DNA from: Variovorax gracilis | Lineage (GTDB): Bacteria; Pseudomonadota; Gammaproteobacteria; Burkholderiales; Burkholderiaceae_C | Assembly (NCBI RefSeq): GCF_030317115.1 | Contig: NZ_JASZYF010000006.1 | Location: 285,647-349,646, forward strand | Direction: 5' to 3' | Length of the DNA stretch: 64,000 nt | Part shown: positions 7,611 to 16,805 of the stretch, piece after piece | Layout of the letters: the number at the start of each line of letters is the position of its first letter | How positions within the stretch are numbered: position 1 is the first letter of the stretch | Made by a program: the position numbers and the translations under genes | The notes under the pieces: generated by a model | Databases searched by the model: none | Seen by the model: the letters and a program-made list of their open reading frames with translations, nothing else | Told to the model about the DNA's origin: nothing

Positions 7611-8309
7611 ATGACTCCGACCACCGAATCCGTCCCCGCTCCCGCTGCCGCCAAGAAGGGCGGCCGCGAGCGGCAGAACGCCAAGCCGAAGAACGCCGGC
7701 CCGAAGGCGCCCCCGCGCACGCGCAAGGTGCATCCCGTGCTCGAAAAGCTCTTCGAGCTCTATCCCAGGATGTTCGGCGCGCGCTTCCTGCCGCTCAAGC
7801 TCGGCGTCTACCAGGAGCTGCTGGCCCTGCATCCGGAAGAGTTCAAGAAGGAAGACCTCAAGATCGCGCTGGGGCTGCATGCCCGCTCCACGCGCTACCT
7901 CGAAGCCGTCGCGGCCGGCGAGCAGCGCCACGACCTGAACGGGCAGCCCGTCGAACCGGTCGCGCCAGAGCACGTGCACCACGCCATCCTCGAAGTCTTC
8001 AAGCGCCGCCAGGCACGTACCGCGGAAGACCTGCGGCCCAAGCTGCGTGCACGCCTCGTCGACGCCATCGAGGCCTCGGGCCTCACGCGCGAGGAGTACG
8101 TGCTGGCCGTGCGCACGGGCGACGAGACATCGAACGCCGTGCTCGACGAAGCCTTTGCCGAAGTGAGCGCGCGGACGGCGAAGCGCGAGGCGCTGCAGCG
8201 CGCCTTCGAGGCCAGCGGGCGCACCGTGGCTGAATTTGCGGAAATGTACGGGATGGATCCGGCCGAAGTCGGCCGGACCCTGCGCGCGCGGCCTCGCGCG
8301 CAGCCCTAG
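7611..8309 (+). CDS. ProQ/FinO family RNA chaperone
   Basis: A 232-residue RNA-binding protein. Residues 1-40 are a disordered Lys/Arg/Pro/Ala tail (KKGGRERQNAKPKNAGPKAP). The ProQ/FinO domain follows (about 42-130: VHPVLEKLFELYPRMFG, LKLGVYQELLALHPEEFKKE, ALGLHARSTRYLEAVAAG). The C-terminal third (Leu/Glu/Arg-rich) is not part of the classical domain. Family members bind structured 3' ends of small RNAs and mRNAs and affect their stability and pairing. The start is the ATG at 7611; the end is 8 bp from the convergent malate synthase stop. Which RNAs it binds cannot be told from sequence. Confidence 0.85.
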   Translation: MTPTTESVPAPAAAKKGGRERQNAKPKNAGPKAPPRTRKVHPVLEKLFELYPRMFGARFLPLKLGVYQELLALHPEEFKKEDLKIALGLHARSTRYLEAVAAGEQRHDLNGQPVEPVAPEHVHHAILEVFKRRQARTAEDLRPKLRARLVDAIEASGLTREEYVLAVRTGDETSNAVLDEAFAEVSARTAKREALQRAFEASGRTVAEFAEMYGMDPAEVGRTLRARPRAQP

Positions 8310-8317
8310 TCAGCGCC

Positions 8318-10492
8318 TCAGGCGCCTGCTTTCACCTTCAACCGCCACGCATGCAGCAGCGGCTCGGTGTAGCCGCTGGGTTGCTCGACGCCCTTGAACA
8401 CCAGCTCCAGCGCGGCCTTGTATGCGGCCGAGGTGCCGAAGTTGCCCGCCATCTTCTTGTAGAGCGGATCACCGGCGTTCTGCTGGTCCACCACCGCGGC
8501 CATGCGCTGGAAGGTCGATTCGACCTGCTCCTTCGTCACCACGCCGTGCAGCAGCCAGTTGGCGATGTGCTGGCTGGAGATGCGCAAGGTGGCGCGGTCT
8601 TCCATCAAGCCGATGTTGTGGATGTCCGGCACCTTCGAGCAGCCGACGCCCTGGTCGATCCAACGCACCACGTAGCCCAGGATGCCCTGAACGTTGTTGT
8701 CGAGTTCCTGCTGGCGCTCGGCATCGGTCCAGTTCACGTGCGGCGCGACGGGCACCTTGAGCAGGTCGTTCAGGATGTTGTCGCGCTCGGCGTTGGCGTC
8801 GATCTTCTCCAGCTGCTTCTGCACGTCGGCCACGCTCACCTGGTGATAGTGCAGCGCATGCAGCGTGGCGGCGGTGGGCGAGGGCACCCACGCGGTGTTG
8901 GCACCGGCCTTGGGATGGCCGATCTTCTGTTCGAGCATCGCGGCCATCAGGTCGGGCATGGCCCACATGCCCTTGCCGATCTGCGCCTTGCCGCGCAGGC
9001 CGCACGAGAGGCCGACCAGCACGTTGTTCTTCTCGTAGGCCTGGATCCAGGGCGTGGCCTTCATGTCGCCCTTGCGCAGCATCGCGCCGGCATGCATGGC
9101 GGTGTGCATCTCGTCGCCGGTGCGGTCGAGGAAGCCGGTGTTGATGAAGGCCACGCGCGCGGCGGCTTCGGCGATGCAGGCCTTGAGGTTCACGCTGGTA
9201 CGGCGCTCCTCGTCCATGATGCCGAGCTTCACGGTGTTGGCGGGCAAGCCGAGCATGTCCTCGACCCGGCCGAACAGCGCGCTGGCAAAGGCCACTTCGG
9301 CGGGGCCGTGCATCTTCGGCTTGACGATGTAGACGCTGCCCGCGCGCGAGTTGCCCTTGCGCTTCAGGTCGATGGTGGCGATGGTCGTGGTGATCACCGC
9401 GTCCATGATCCCTTCGGGGATTTCCTTGCCGCCGGCATAGAGGATGGCCGGGTTGGTCATCAGGTGGCCGACATTGCGCACGAACATCAGCGAGCGGCCA
9501 TGCAGCTTGACCGGCTTGCCATCGGCGCCTGTGTATTCGCGGTCGGGATTGAGGCCGCGCGTGAAGGTCTTGCCGCCCTTGGCGACTTCCTCGGTCAGCG
9601 TGCCTTGCAGGATGCCGAGCCAGTTGGAATAGGCGAGCACCTTGTCCTCGGCGTCGACCACGGCCACGGAGTCCTCGAGGTCGAGGATGGTCGAGAGCGC
9701 GGCTTCGAGCACCACGTCGCTGACGCCGGCCGCATCGCCCTTGCCGATCGGCGTGCTGCGATCGATCTGGATGTCGAGGTGGATGCCGTTGTGCTTCAGC
9801 AGCACCGACGTCGGCGCTGCGGCATTGCCCTGGTAGCCGATGAACTGCGTCGGGTCCTTGAGTTCCGTGCTGCTGCTCTGCAGCGCGATCACCAGCTTGC
9901 CGTGTTCGACCTTGTAGCCGGTGGCGTTCTTGTGCGAGCCGTTTTCCAGCGGCGCGGCCTGGTCGAGCACGTTGCGAGCGAACTCGATCACCTTCGCGCC
10001 GCGCGCCGGGTTGTAGCCCTTGCCCTTTTCGGCGCCACCGGTCTCGGGAATCGCGTCGGTGCCGTAGAGGGCGTCGTACAGCGAGCCCCAGCGTGCGTTC
10101 GCCGCGTTCAGCGCGTAGCGCGCGTTCAGGATCGGCACCACCAGTTGCGGGCCTGCCTGCAGCGCCAGCTCGGCGTCGACGTTGGCGGTGGTGGTCTGCA
10201 CGTCCTTCGGCTGCGGTTGCAGGTAGCCGATGGATTCCAGGAAGGCGCGGTAGGCCGGCATGTCGGCGATCGGGCCGGGGTGCGCCTTGTGCCACTTGTC
10301 CATTTCGGCCTGCAGGCGGTCGCGTTCGGCGAGCAGGGCGATGTTCTTCGGCGCGAATTCGCTGACGATGGCGTCGAAGCCCTTCCAGAATGTGTCGCTC
10401 GCGACGCCGGTGGCGGGCAGGACGGTGTCTTCGATGAAGCGATGGAGTTCGTTGGCGACCTGGAGGCCGTGAACAGTGGTGCGGGCGGTCAT
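8318..10492 (-). CDS. glcB: Malate synthase G
   Basis: Condenses glyoxylate with acetyl-CoA to malate in the glyoxylate/glycolate pathway. At 724 residues it has the G-isoform length (the A form is about 530). Typical segments are IVDTVLEAAL-type region ([22 protein letters not shown] area), [65 protein letters not shown] region and the C-terminal [20 protein letters not shown] region containing the catalytic Asp. The ATG at 10492 has AGGAG nine bases upstream. It is a single gene, followed upstream by an IclR regulator in the same orientation after 187 bp. A short palindrome at 10573-10583 may be an operator. Confidence 0.96.
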   Translation of the reverse strand: MTARTTVHGLQVANELHRFIEDTVLPATGVASDTFWKGFDAIVSEFAPKNIALLAERDRLQAEMDKWHKAHPGPIADMPAYRAFLESIGYLQPQPKDVQTTTANVDAELALQAGPQLVVPILNARYALNAANARWGSLYDALYGTDAIPETGGAEKGKGYNPARGAKVIEFARNVLDQAAPLENGSHKNATGYKVEHGKLVIALQSSSTELKDPTQFIGYQGNAAAPTSVLLKHNGIHLDIQIDRSTPIGKGDAAGVSDVVLEAALSTILDLEDSVAVVDAEDKVLAYSNWLGILQGTLTEEVAKGGKTFTRGLNPDREYTGADGKPVKLHGRSLMFVRNVGHLMTNPAILYAGGKEIPEGIMDAVITTTIATIDLKRKGNSRAGSVYIVKPKMHGPAEVAFASALFGRVEDMLGLPANTVKLGIMDEERRTSVNLKACIAEAAARVAFINTGFLDRTGDEMHTAMHAGAMLRKGDMKATPWIQAYEKNNVLVGLSCGLRGKAQIGKGMWAMPDLMAAMLEQKIGHPKAGANTAWVPSPTAATLHALHYHQVSVADVQKQLEKIDANAERDNILNDLLKVPVAPHVNWTDAERQQELDNNVQGILGYVVRWIDQGVGCSKVPDIHNIGLMEDRATLRISSQHIANWLLHGVVTKEQVESTFQRMAAVVDQQNAGDPLYKKMAGNFGTSAAYKAALELVFKGVEQPSGYTEPLLHAWRLKVKAGA

Positions 10493-10572
10493 GGTTCTTT
10501 TCTCCTGAGAAGGGGCAGCCAGGGACTTTATTCGATACCTGGCTGGCGAGTAAGAGCCGAAACTGTGAATGA

Positions 10573-10583
10573 TCAGTGACTGA
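10573..10583. promoter_or_regulatory. Short palindrome upstream of malate synthase G
   Basis: TCAGT-G-ACTGA is a perfect 11-bp palindrome about 80 bp upstream of the glcB start, in the 187-bp gap between the IclR gene and glcB. It is a plausible regulator site, but an 11-bp palindrome can occur by chance and no regulator is assigned. Confidence 0.25.
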
Positions 10584-10679
10584 ATTGAGGGTAATCGCCG
10601 GTCTTGGCCTGGCGTGGACGTCTCCTCGCCAAAGGGTACGCCTACGCCCCCGCAAGCGCCAAGAACAACCTCCGTCCTG

Positions 10680-11420
10680 CTAGACCATGCCGTCGAGCCG
10701 GCGGGCGGCAGCCCGTACAGGCTCGATGTAGCGCTCGTCGTAGCGGTGCGTCGGCATGGTCAGCGTCACGGCCGCGGCCAGGCGACCATCGGCATGGAAC
10801 ACCGGCGCCGAGATGCCGGCCAGTTCTGCAGTGCGGTCGCCGACCAGGGCACAGTAGCCCTGCGCGCGGATCGCTTCGTAGAACTGGCGTTCCTTCGCAT
10901 CGACCGGTCGCTCGGCTTCCGGCCCGAAGGCGATCAGGACGCGCGCGCCGGCACCGCGATCCGCGGGCAGCAGGTCGCCTGCGCGGACGTGGTCGCGCAC
11001 CACGTGCGGCGAATCGATGCGGTAGAGGCACAGCCGCGCCCAGCTTTCACCCTGCTGCTGGCGCACGTGGTACGCGGCGCTTTCGCCGGTAGCCGCCACA
11101 AGCTCGCGCAGCACCGGCAGCACGACGATGTCCAGCGAAAAGGAGGCCGCATACAGCGCATGCAGCCGCGCGACCTCCATGCCGAGCGCGTAGCGGCCGT
11201 CTTCCTGCCGGCGGATCAGCCGCGCGTGCTCCAGCGAGGCGAGCAGGCGCAGCACCGTGCTCTTGTAGAGCTGCGTGCGCTCGGCAAACTGTGCGAGCGT
11301 CAGCGCGTCGTCGCCGGGGCGGAACGCCGAGAGCAGGCTGAGCGCGCGGTCGACCGCCGCAGCGCCGCCGGGCGCTGCATTCAGGTCGGACACCGATTCG
11401 GATTGGGCTTTGCGTGGCAT
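10680..11420 (-). CDS. IclR family transcriptional regulator
   Basis: A 246-residue regulator. The N-terminal winged helix (about 22-80) includes [20 protein letters not shown] and [20 protein letters not shown]; the C-terminal effector-binding domain covers roughly 95-240 ([20 protein letters not shown], then [19 protein letters not shown]). It is divergent from the HMG-CoA lyase/CoA-transferase operon with 106 bp between them, which contains an inverted repeat (11458-11492). That arrangement makes it the likely local regulator of the operon. It is also upstream of and co-oriented with glcB, so control of glyoxylate metabolism is an alternative. The inducer is unknown. Confidence 0.9.
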   Translation of the reverse strand: MPRKAQSESVSDLNAAPGGAAAVDRALSLLSAFRPGDDALTLAQFAERTQLYKSTVLRLLASLEHARLIRRQEDGRYALGMEVARLHALYAASFSLDIVVLPVLRELVAATGESAAYHVRQQQGESWARLCLYRIDSPHVVRDHVRAGDLLPADRGAGARVLIAFGPEAERPVDAKERQFYEAIRAQGYCALVGDRTAELAGISAPVFHADGRLAAAVTLTMPTHRYDERYIEPVRAAARRLDGMV

Positions 11421-11457
11421 GGGCTGGCCTTGACAGTGAGGGCGATCACCGGTCTAA

Positions 11458-11492
11458 TTCTGTTTAACGGAATATAGTTCTATAAGACAGAA
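11458..11492. promoter_or_regulatory. Putative IclR-type operator/promoter region
   Basis: TTCTGT at 11458-11463 and ACAGAA at 11487-11492 are exact inverted arms flanking an A/T-rich core that contains a smaller imperfect palindrome (GGAATATAGTTC). The stretch is strikingly A/T-rich against the surrounding GC-rich DNA and lies midway between the divergent IclR gene and the HMG-CoA lyase gene. It is therefore the best candidate for both promoters and the operator. Confidence 0.45.
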
Positions 11493-11526
11493 CAGTCAAA
11501 CACCACAGCACCAGGAGACGAATCCG

Positions 11527-12468
11527 ATGACTGCCCCCGATGTCCTCATCAGCGAGGTCGGCCCGCGCGACGGCCTGCAGTCCGTCAAGGCCACCATGCC
11601 GACGGCCGACAAGCTGCGCTGGATCGATGCGCTCTACAAGGCCGGCATCCGCGAGATCGAAGTCGCCTCCTTCGTGCCCGCCCGGTTGCTGCCGCAGATG
11701 GCAGACGCCGCCGAGGTGGTGCGCCACGCCATCACGCTGCCGGGCCTGACCGTGATGGCGCTCGTGCCCAACCGCAAGGGCGCCGAGGCCGCGCTCGCCG
11801 CCGGCGTGCACAAGCTGACGATGCCGGTCTCGGCCAGTGCGGCCCATTCGCTCGCCAATGTGCGCAAGACGCGCGAGGAAATGGTCGAGGAGGTCCGCGC
11901 AATCTCCGACCTGCGCCGCGCGGTCGCGCCCCATGTCCGGCTCGAAGCCGGCATCTCCACCGCCTTCGGCTGCACGCTTCAAGGCGATGTGCCGGAGGAT
12001 GAAGTCATCTGGCTCGCGGCGCAGTGCGTGGCGGCGGGTGCCGACGAATCGGGCCTCTCGGATACGGTCGGCTACGCCAACCCCGCGCAAGTGCGACGCC
12101 TTTTCAAGCGCCTGCGCGCCGAGCTGGGGGACAAGGCGGGCGCGGCCCACATGCACAACACGCGCGGGCTCGGCCTCGCCAATTGCCTCGCGGCCTACGA
12201 GGAAGGCGTGCGCACCTTCGACTCCTCGCTCGGCGGCCTGGGCGGCTGCCCCTACGCGCCCGGCGCCTCGGGCAATGTCGTCACCGAGGATCTCGTCTTC
12301 ATGCTCGAGGCCATGGGCGTGCGCACCGGCATCGACATCGACCAGCTCATCGCGGCCCGCGCGCCGCTCATCGCCGGCCTGCCGGGCGAACCGGTCTACG
12401 GCATGACGCCCGAGGCCGGCCTGCCCAAGGGCTTTGTCCAGGGTTTCCAGGGAGCCGTCCATGCCTGA
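11527..12468 (+). CDS. Hydroxymethylglutaryl-CoA lyase family protein
   Basis: Cleaves 3-hydroxy-3-methylglutaryl-CoA to acetyl-CoA and acetoacetate, using a divalent metal in a TIM barrel. The 313 residues carry the family motifs: GPRDGLQ (12-18), HMHNTRGLGLAN with the metal-binding histidines, and the Gly-rich GGLGGCPYAPGASGN loop holding the catalytic Cys. The ATG at 11527 has AGGAG about 10 bp upstream. The 3' end overlaps the CoA-transferase start by 8 nt, so the two are co-translated. Related lyases cleave citramalyl-CoA-type substrates, so the exact substrate is inferred. Confidence 0.9.
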   Translation: MTAPDVLISEVGPRDGLQSVKATMPTADKLRWIDALYKAGIREIEVASFVPARLLPQMADAAEVVRHAITLPGLTVMALVPNRKGAEAALAAGVHKLTMPVSASAAHSLANVRKTREEMVEEVRAISDLRRAVAPHVRLEAGISTAFGCTLQGDVPEDEVIWLAAQCVAAGADESGLSDTVGYANPAQVRRLFKRLRAELGDKAGAAHMHNTRGLGLANCLAAYEEGVRTFDSSLGGLGGCPYAPGASGNVVTEDLVFMLEAMGVRTGIDIDQLIAARAPLIAGLPGEPVYGMTPEAGLPKGFVQGFQGAVHA

Positions 12469-13651
12469 GTCCACACCACTGCCTTACGCGGGCATCCGCG
12501 TCGTCGAGTTCACCCACATGGTCATGGGGCCCACCTGCGGCATGCTGCTCGCGGACCTGGGCGCCGAGGTCATCAAGGTCGAGCCGATCGAGGGCGACAA
12601 CACGCGGCGCCTGCTCGGCTCCGGCGCGGGCTTCTTCCCGACCTTCAACCGCAACAAGAAGAGCATTGCGCTCGACCTCAAGAAGCCGGAGGGCGTCGAG
12701 GCCGCGCTGCGCCTGATCGCCACCGCCGACATCGTGAGCGAGAACTTCAAGCCCGGCACGATGAAGAAGCTGGGGCTGGACTACGACAGCCTGCAGAAGC
12801 TCAACCCGCGCCTCATCTACGTGAGCCACAAGGGCTTTCTCCCCGGCCCCTACGACCACCGCACCGCGCTGGACGAGGTGGTGCAGATGATGGGCGGCCT
12901 CGCCTACATGACCGGCCGCGCCGGCGACCCCTTGCGCGCCGGCACCAGCGTCAACGACATCATGGGCGGCATGTTCGGCGCCATCGGCGCGATGGCCGCA
13001 CTGCGGCAGCGCGAACTCACCGGCAAGGGCTGCGAGGTGCAGTCGGCGCTGTTCGAGAACAACATCTTCCTCGTGGCGCAGCACATGATGCAGTTCGCCG
13101 CCACCGGCAAGGCCGCCGACCCGATGCCGAGCCGCATCTCCGCCTGGGGCGTCTACGACGTGTTCACCGTCAAGGACGGCGAGCAGATCTTCCTGGCGGC
13201 GGTCAGCGACAAGCAGTGGGGCATCTTCTGCAAGGCCTTCGGACTGGAGGAGATGCTGGCCGATCCGCGCCTGAAGACCAACAACGACCGCGTGATGGCG
13301 CGCGAATGGATGATGCCGATCCTCCGCTCGCATCTGGCCGAACACAGCGCGGCAGAACTGAGCGCCGTGTTCGAGAAGAACGAACTGCCCTTCGCACCCA
13401 TCACCAGGCCGCAGGACCTGTTCGATGACCCGCACCTCAACGCGACGGGCGGGCTCGCGCCGATCCGCATGAACGACGGCAGCGAGTCGAAGGTGCCTCT
13501 GATGCCCTTCACGCTCGGCGGCGAGCGCCCGGGCATCCGCCTGCAGCCGCCGCTGCTCGGCGAGCACACGGATGCGCTGCTCAAGGATGTGGGCTACAGC
13601 GACGCAGAGATCGCGGCGCTGAAGTCGCACGACGTGACGCGCAGCACCTGA
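12461..13651 (+). CDS. CaiB/BaiF (family III) CoA-transferase
   Basis: Moves CoA from a donor such as succinyl-CoA to a carboxylic acid. At 396 residues it fits the family. The N-terminal segment GIRVVEFTHMVMGPTCG and EVIKVEPIEGDNTRR are characteristic, as is the GTSVNDIMGG segment with the catalytic Asp (about 166). The start ATG at 12461 lies inside the end of the HMG-CoA lyase gene. Pairing with that lyase suggests the transferase makes the lyase's CoA substrate from the free acid, for example hydroxymethylglutarate (human SUGCT, from the same family, accepts that acid). That pathway is inferred. The gene is followed directly by the 94-bp tandem repeat. Confidence 0.9.
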   Translation: MPESTPLPYAGIRVVEFTHMVMGPTCGMLLADLGAEVIKVEPIEGDNTRRLLGSGAGFFPTFNRNKKSIALDLKKPEGVEAALRLIATADIVSENFKPGTMKKLGLDYDSLQKLNPRLIYVSHKGFLPGPYDHRTALDEVVQMMGGLAYMTGRAGDPLRAGTSVNDIMGGMFGAIGAMAALRQRELTGKGCEVQSALFENNIFLVAQHMMQFAATGKAADPMPSRISAWGVYDVFTVKDGEQIFLAAVSDKQWGIFCKAFGLEEMLADPRLKTNNDRVMAREWMMPILRSHLAEHSAAELSAVFEKNELPFAPITRPQDLFDDPHLNATGGLAPIRMNDGSESKVPLMPFTLGGERPGIRLQPPLLGEHTDALLKDVGYSDAEIAALKSHDVTRST

Positions 13652-13670
13652 TCTGGAAATCCGAAATCCC

Positions 13671-13945
13671 GCGGAACCGGCTCTGCCGGGCCGCCGGGAT
13701 TGCCCCCGGAGGGGGTATCCAAGCCACACGTAGTGGGCGAGGCTGGGGGCGAGTTCGTGCATCCGCGGAACCGGCTCTGCCGGGCCGCCGGGATTGCCCC
13801 CGGAGGGGGTATCCAAGCCACACGTAGTGGGCGAGGCCGGGGGCGAGTTCGTGCATCCGCGGAACCGGCTCTGCCGGGCCGCTGGGATTGCCCCCGGAGG
13901 GGGTGGAGAGCGACACGAAGTGCGCGAGCCTGGGAGTCAGCTCAA
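13671..13945. repeat. Tandem 94-bp intergenic repeat, about 2.8 copies
   Basis: Copies start at 13671, 13765 and 13859, an exact 94-bp period. The first two are almost identical; the third diverges after about 45 bp. Each unit starts GCGGAACCGGCTCTGCCGGG and contains a hairpin-prone core (GGATTGCCCCC facing AGGGGGTATCC) and a tail ending GGGGGCGAG. A shorter relative with the same head and tail lies at 19338-19409. The block fills the gap between the convergent CoA-transferase and VOC genes and reaches the VOC stop codon. Likely roles are a bidirectional terminator or mRNA 3' stabiliser of the REP type. Open frames across it are artefacts of the repeat. Confidence 0.85.
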
Positions 13946-14325
13946 ATGTCTTCATGCAGACAGAGGATGTTGCCCTCGGGGTCCTCGAACCACGCCGCCT
14001 TCTCGGAGCCAAGCACGCACACGTGCTCGACCGTCTTCAGCCCCGGCAGGTCGTAGTCGGCAAAGCGCACGCCGCGCTGCTCCAGCGCCTTCACCGCATC
14101 GTCAATGCGCTCCACTCGAAAACTGAGCGCCGTGTGCTCGGCCTTGGTGCCTTCGGGCTTGGGAAAGAGCGCGAGTTCGGTGCCGCCGCAGTGATAGATG
14201 AACTTTCCATCCGGCTTGGCGCCGAGCGGCTCCAGGCCCAGCGAATCCTCATAGAAACGGCGCGCGCGGGCGAGATCCTTCACGGGCAGCATGCAGGTGA
14301 CACGGCTGGAGGCGAGCGGGTTCAT
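13942..14325 (-). CDS. VOC family protein (glyoxalase/bleomycin-resistance fold)
   Basis: A 127-residue protein with one vicinal-oxygen-chelate domain, two beta-alpha-beta-beta-beta modules. The N-terminal half reads CMLPVKDLARARRFYEDSLG; the C-terminal half ends AAWFEDPEGNILCLHED, where the Glu is a typical metal ligand position. The start is ATG 14325-14323 (MNPLASSRVTCML); an ATG 20 codons upstream gives an extra Arg-rich stretch without family match. Members act as metal-dependent lyases, isomerases, dioxygenases or antibiotic-binding proteins. Nothing here fixes the substrate. The stop codon abuts the 94-bp repeat block. Confidence 0.85.
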   Translation of the reverse strand: MNPLASSRVTCMLPVKDLARARRFYEDSLGLEPLGAKPDGKFIYHCGGTELALFPKPEGTKAEHTALSFRVERIDDAVKALEQRGVRFADYDLPGLKTVEHVCVLGSEKAAWFEDPEGNILCLHEDI

Positions 14326-14410
14326 GACGGTGCTCCGGGAAGTCCTGACGCACTCGTTGTAGGCCGTTCGCGGCCGGCTCGCCATCCGTAGGAATGCGTA
14401 GGCCGAGGCG

Positions 14411-15769
14411 TCAGCGCAGCAAGTGGATCGCCAGCCCGGCCACGGCGCACCCGCCGAGCAGCGGCATCACGCCGACCTTGAAGCGGAACAGCGCCACGGC
14501 GGCCGCCACGGCGATGGCGGCCGAGACCGCATCGAAACGCCCCCCGAATCCCTGCGGCCACAGCACGTGGTACGCGAAGAACAGCGCGAGGTTCAGGATC
14601 ACGCCGACCACCGCCGCCGTGATGGCGGACAGCGGTGCCGTGAATCCGAGCTTGCCGTGCGTGGCCTCGACCAGCGGGCCGCCGGCGAGTATGAAGATGA
14701 ACGACGGCAGGAAGGTGAAGTAGGTGACCACAGCCGCCGCCAGCGCGCCGCCGAGAAACGCCGCATCCGGCCCCAGCACCTGCTGGAGCCAGCCACCAAC
14801 GAAGCCGACGAAGGCGACCACCATGATCAGCGGTCCGGGCGTGGTCTCGCCGAGCGCCAGGCCGTCGATCATCTGCGCGCCCGACAGCCAGTGGTGGTGC
14901 TCGACCGCGCCCTGGTAGACGTAGGGAAGCACCGCATAGGCGCCACCGAAGGTCATCAGCGCCGCCTTGGTGAAGAACCATCCCATCTGCGTCAAGGTGC
15001 CCTGCACGCCCTGGCTGGAGACCAGCAGCGCCATCGGCACCACCCACAGAGCCAGGGCGACCGCCAGCAGCCTTGCCAGATGCCGACGAGAAAAGCGCGC
15101 ATGTGCGGGCGTCGGCGTGTCGTCGTCGATGAACGCGGGGCCATAGCTCTGCTGCGCGGACCCGTTGCCGCCGCCGAGCGCGAACACCGCAGGCGCGCGG
15201 CGCGCGCCGAAATGGCCGACCAGTGCCGCGACCAGGACGATGGCCGGAAAGGGCGTGTCGAACGCGAAGATCGCGAGGAAGGCCGCCGCCGCAATGCCCC
15301 ACATCCACGCGTTCTTCAGTGCGCGGGTGCCGATGCGGTGAGCCGCATGCAGAACGAGCGCCGTCACCGCGGGCTTAATGCCGTAGAAGATGCCCGCGAC
15401 CACCGGCACGTCGCCGAAGCGCAGGTAGACCCACGACAGCGCGATCAGGATGAAGAGCGACGGCAGCACGAACAGCGCGCCCGCGACGATGCCGCCCCAC
15501 GTGCGGTGCATCAGCCATCCTATATAGGTGGCGAGCTGCTGCGCCTCCGGACCGGGCAGCAACATGCAGTAGTTGAGCGCGTGCAGGAAGCGCTTCTCGC
15601 TGATCCAGCGCCTGCGCTCGACCAGCTCGGTGTGCATGATCGCGATCTGTCCGGCCGGGCCGCCGAAGCTGATGAAACCCAGCTTCAGCCAGAAGCGGAA
15701 GGCTTCATGGAAGCTGACGCTCGCGGGCGCTCTCGTCGACGGGTCGGCGGGTTCGGCGGGCGCGGTCAA
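14411..15769 (-). CDS. chrA: Chromate transporter, CHR family (two-domain)
   Basis: An inner-membrane protein of 452 residues, predicted to export chromate. It has two homologous CHR domains. The first is around 20-190 (FWLKLGFISFGGPAGQIAIM, then YCMLLPGPEAQQLATYIGWL); the second is around 230-450 (FFTKAALMTFGGAYAVLPYV, then DGLALGETTPGPLIMVVAF). The FGGP and PGPEAQQ / TPGPL signatures are both intact, and about 10-12 hydrophobic segments are seen. The start is a TTG at 15769-15767; no ATG or GTG fits the family N-terminus. It is divergent from a LysR regulator with 76 bp between them. Many CHR-family genes in soil bacteria are not tested for chromate, so the substrate is by homology. Confidence 0.9.
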   Translation of the reverse strand: MTAPAEPADPSTRAPASVSFHEAFRFWLKLGFISFGGPAGQIAIMHTELVERRRWISEKRFLHALNYCMLLPGPEAQQLATYIGWLMHRTWGGIVAGALFVLPSLFILIALSWVYLRFGDVPVVAGIFYGIKPAVTALVLHAAHRIGTRALKNAWMWGIAAAAFLAIFAFDTPFPAIVLVAALVGHFGARRAPAVFALGGGNGSAQQSYGPAFIDDDTPTPAHARFSRRHLARLLAVALALWVVPMALLVSSQGVQGTLTQMGWFFTKAALMTFGGAYAVLPYVYQGAVEHHHWLSGAQMIDGLALGETTPGPLIMVVAFVGFVGGWLQQVLGPDAAFLGGALAAAVVTYFTFLPSFIFILAGGPLVEATHGKLGFTAPLSAITAAVVGVILNLALFFAYHVLWPQGFGGRFDAVSAAIAVAAAVALFRFKVGVMPLLGGCAVAGLAIHLLR

Positions 15770-15821
15770 GGTTGGCAGCTCATCGTTGAATCGTCAGGGC
15801 AGGCGGGCCGGGGTTTTTAGC

Positions 15822-15834
15822 ATGCGCTACGCAT
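15822..15834. promoter_or_regulatory. Inverted repeat in the chrA / LysR divergent region
   Basis: ATGCG-CTA-CGCAT is a perfect 5-3-5 inverted repeat 11 bp before the LysR gene start, in the 76-bp region shared with divergent chrA. A GGGTTTTTAG stretch lies just before it. It could be the autoregulatory site of the LysR protein. Confidence 0.35.
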
Positions 15835-15845
15835 AATCGCCGCCC

Positions 15846-16805
15846 ATGGACCGCCTGAAGCAACTCGAATCCTTCGTCGCGATCGCCACGCGCGGCAGCC
15901 TCACGGCGGCGGCCAAGGCGGAAGGCGTTGCGCCGGCAATCATCGGGCGGCGGCTCGATGCGCTCGAAGAGCGGCTGGGCGTCAAGCTCCTGCTGCGGAC
16001 CACGCGACGCCTCACGCTCACGCACGAGGGCAGCGCGTTCCTGGAAGACTGCCAGCGCCTGCTGGTCGAGCTGGCGAACGCAGAAGCCAGCGTGAGCGCG
16101 GGCGGCGTGAAGGCCAGTGGTCACTTGCGCGTGACCGCGCCGGCCGGCTTCGGGCGCCGGCATGTCGCGCCGCTGGTGCCGCGTTTCCACGAACTGCACC
16201 CCGAGGTCACGATCTCGCTGAACCTCAGCGACCGGCTGGTCGACATGGCCGGCGAGAGTTTCGATTGCGCCGTGCGCGTCGGCGACCTGCCGGATTCGTC
16301 GCTGGTGAGCATGCGGCTCGCCGACAACCGGCGCCGCTGTGTCGCGACGCCTGAATTCATCCGCCGGCACGGCGCCCCGCGCCATCCGGGCGAGCTGTCG
16401 CGCTTTGCCTGCCTGAGCCTCTCCAGCGACGCATCGCAAACGCGAGGCTGGGCCTTTCGCGTGCCGACCGATCACGGCGAGCACGAGGTGATCCACCTCA
16501 AGCCCACCGGGCCGCTCGACTGCTCGGACGGCCAGGTCCTGCACGACTGGTGCCTGGCGGGCCACGGCATTGCCTGGCGCAGCACCTGGGAGGTGGAGGC
16601 CGAGATCGATGCCGGCCTGCTGGTGCCGCTGCTCGACGAATTCGCCGCGCCGCCGAATGGCATCTATGCCGTGTTTCCCGAACGCAAGCATCTGCCCCTG
16701 CGCGTGCGGCTGTGGCTGGATTTCCTGAAGGCGCAGTACGCCCGACCCGAGTTCTGGGGCGGCACAATCGCTGCGCTCCCGACAACGAAGGAACCTCCAC
16801 GATGA
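15846..16805 (+). CDS. LysR family transcriptional regulator
   Basis: A 319-residue regulator. The helix-turn-helix region is MDRLKQLESFVAIATRGSLT with AAAKAEGVAPAIIGRRLDAL and LGVKLLLRTTRRLTLTHEG; the LysR substrate domain starts near 90 (GHLRVTAPAGFGRRHVAPLV) and contains VDMAGESFDCAVRVGDLPDS. This belongs to the large LysR subgroup that includes AaeR/DmlR-like proteins. It overlaps the following DUF2214 gene by 4 nt (ATGA), so the two are co-translated. Likely targets are its own operon and divergent chrA; neither is shown by sequence alone. Confidence 0.9.
   Translation: MDRLKQLESFVAIATRGSLTAAAKAEGVAPAIIGRRLDALEERLGVKLLLRTTRRLTLTHEGSAFLEDCQRLLVELANAEASVSAGGVKASGHLRVTAPAGFGRRHVAPLVPRFHELHPEVTISLNLSDRLVDMAGESFDCAVRVGDLPDSSLVSMRLADNRRRCVATPEFIRRHGAPRHPGELSRFACLSLSSDASQTRGWAFRVPTDHGEHEVIHLKPTGPLDCSDGQVLHDWCLAGHGIAWRSTWEVEAEIDAGLLVPLLDEFAAPPNGIYAVFPERKHLPLRVRLWLDFLKAQYARPEFWGGTIAALPTTKEPPR

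Noticed and set aside
8351..10579. 742-codon plus-strand open frame antisense to malate synthase G
   Set aside because: Low-complexity His/Arg/Leu product without motifs; glcB on the other strand is unambiguous.
13671..13945. Possible CRISPR array
   Set aside because: Units are directly adjacent without unique spacers, 94 bp long, and no cas genes are in the window.
13581..14126. Open frames running through the 94-bp repeats
   Set aside because: They repeat with the DNA unit and have no start signals. The 94-bp period is not divisible by three, so each unit is read in a different frame.
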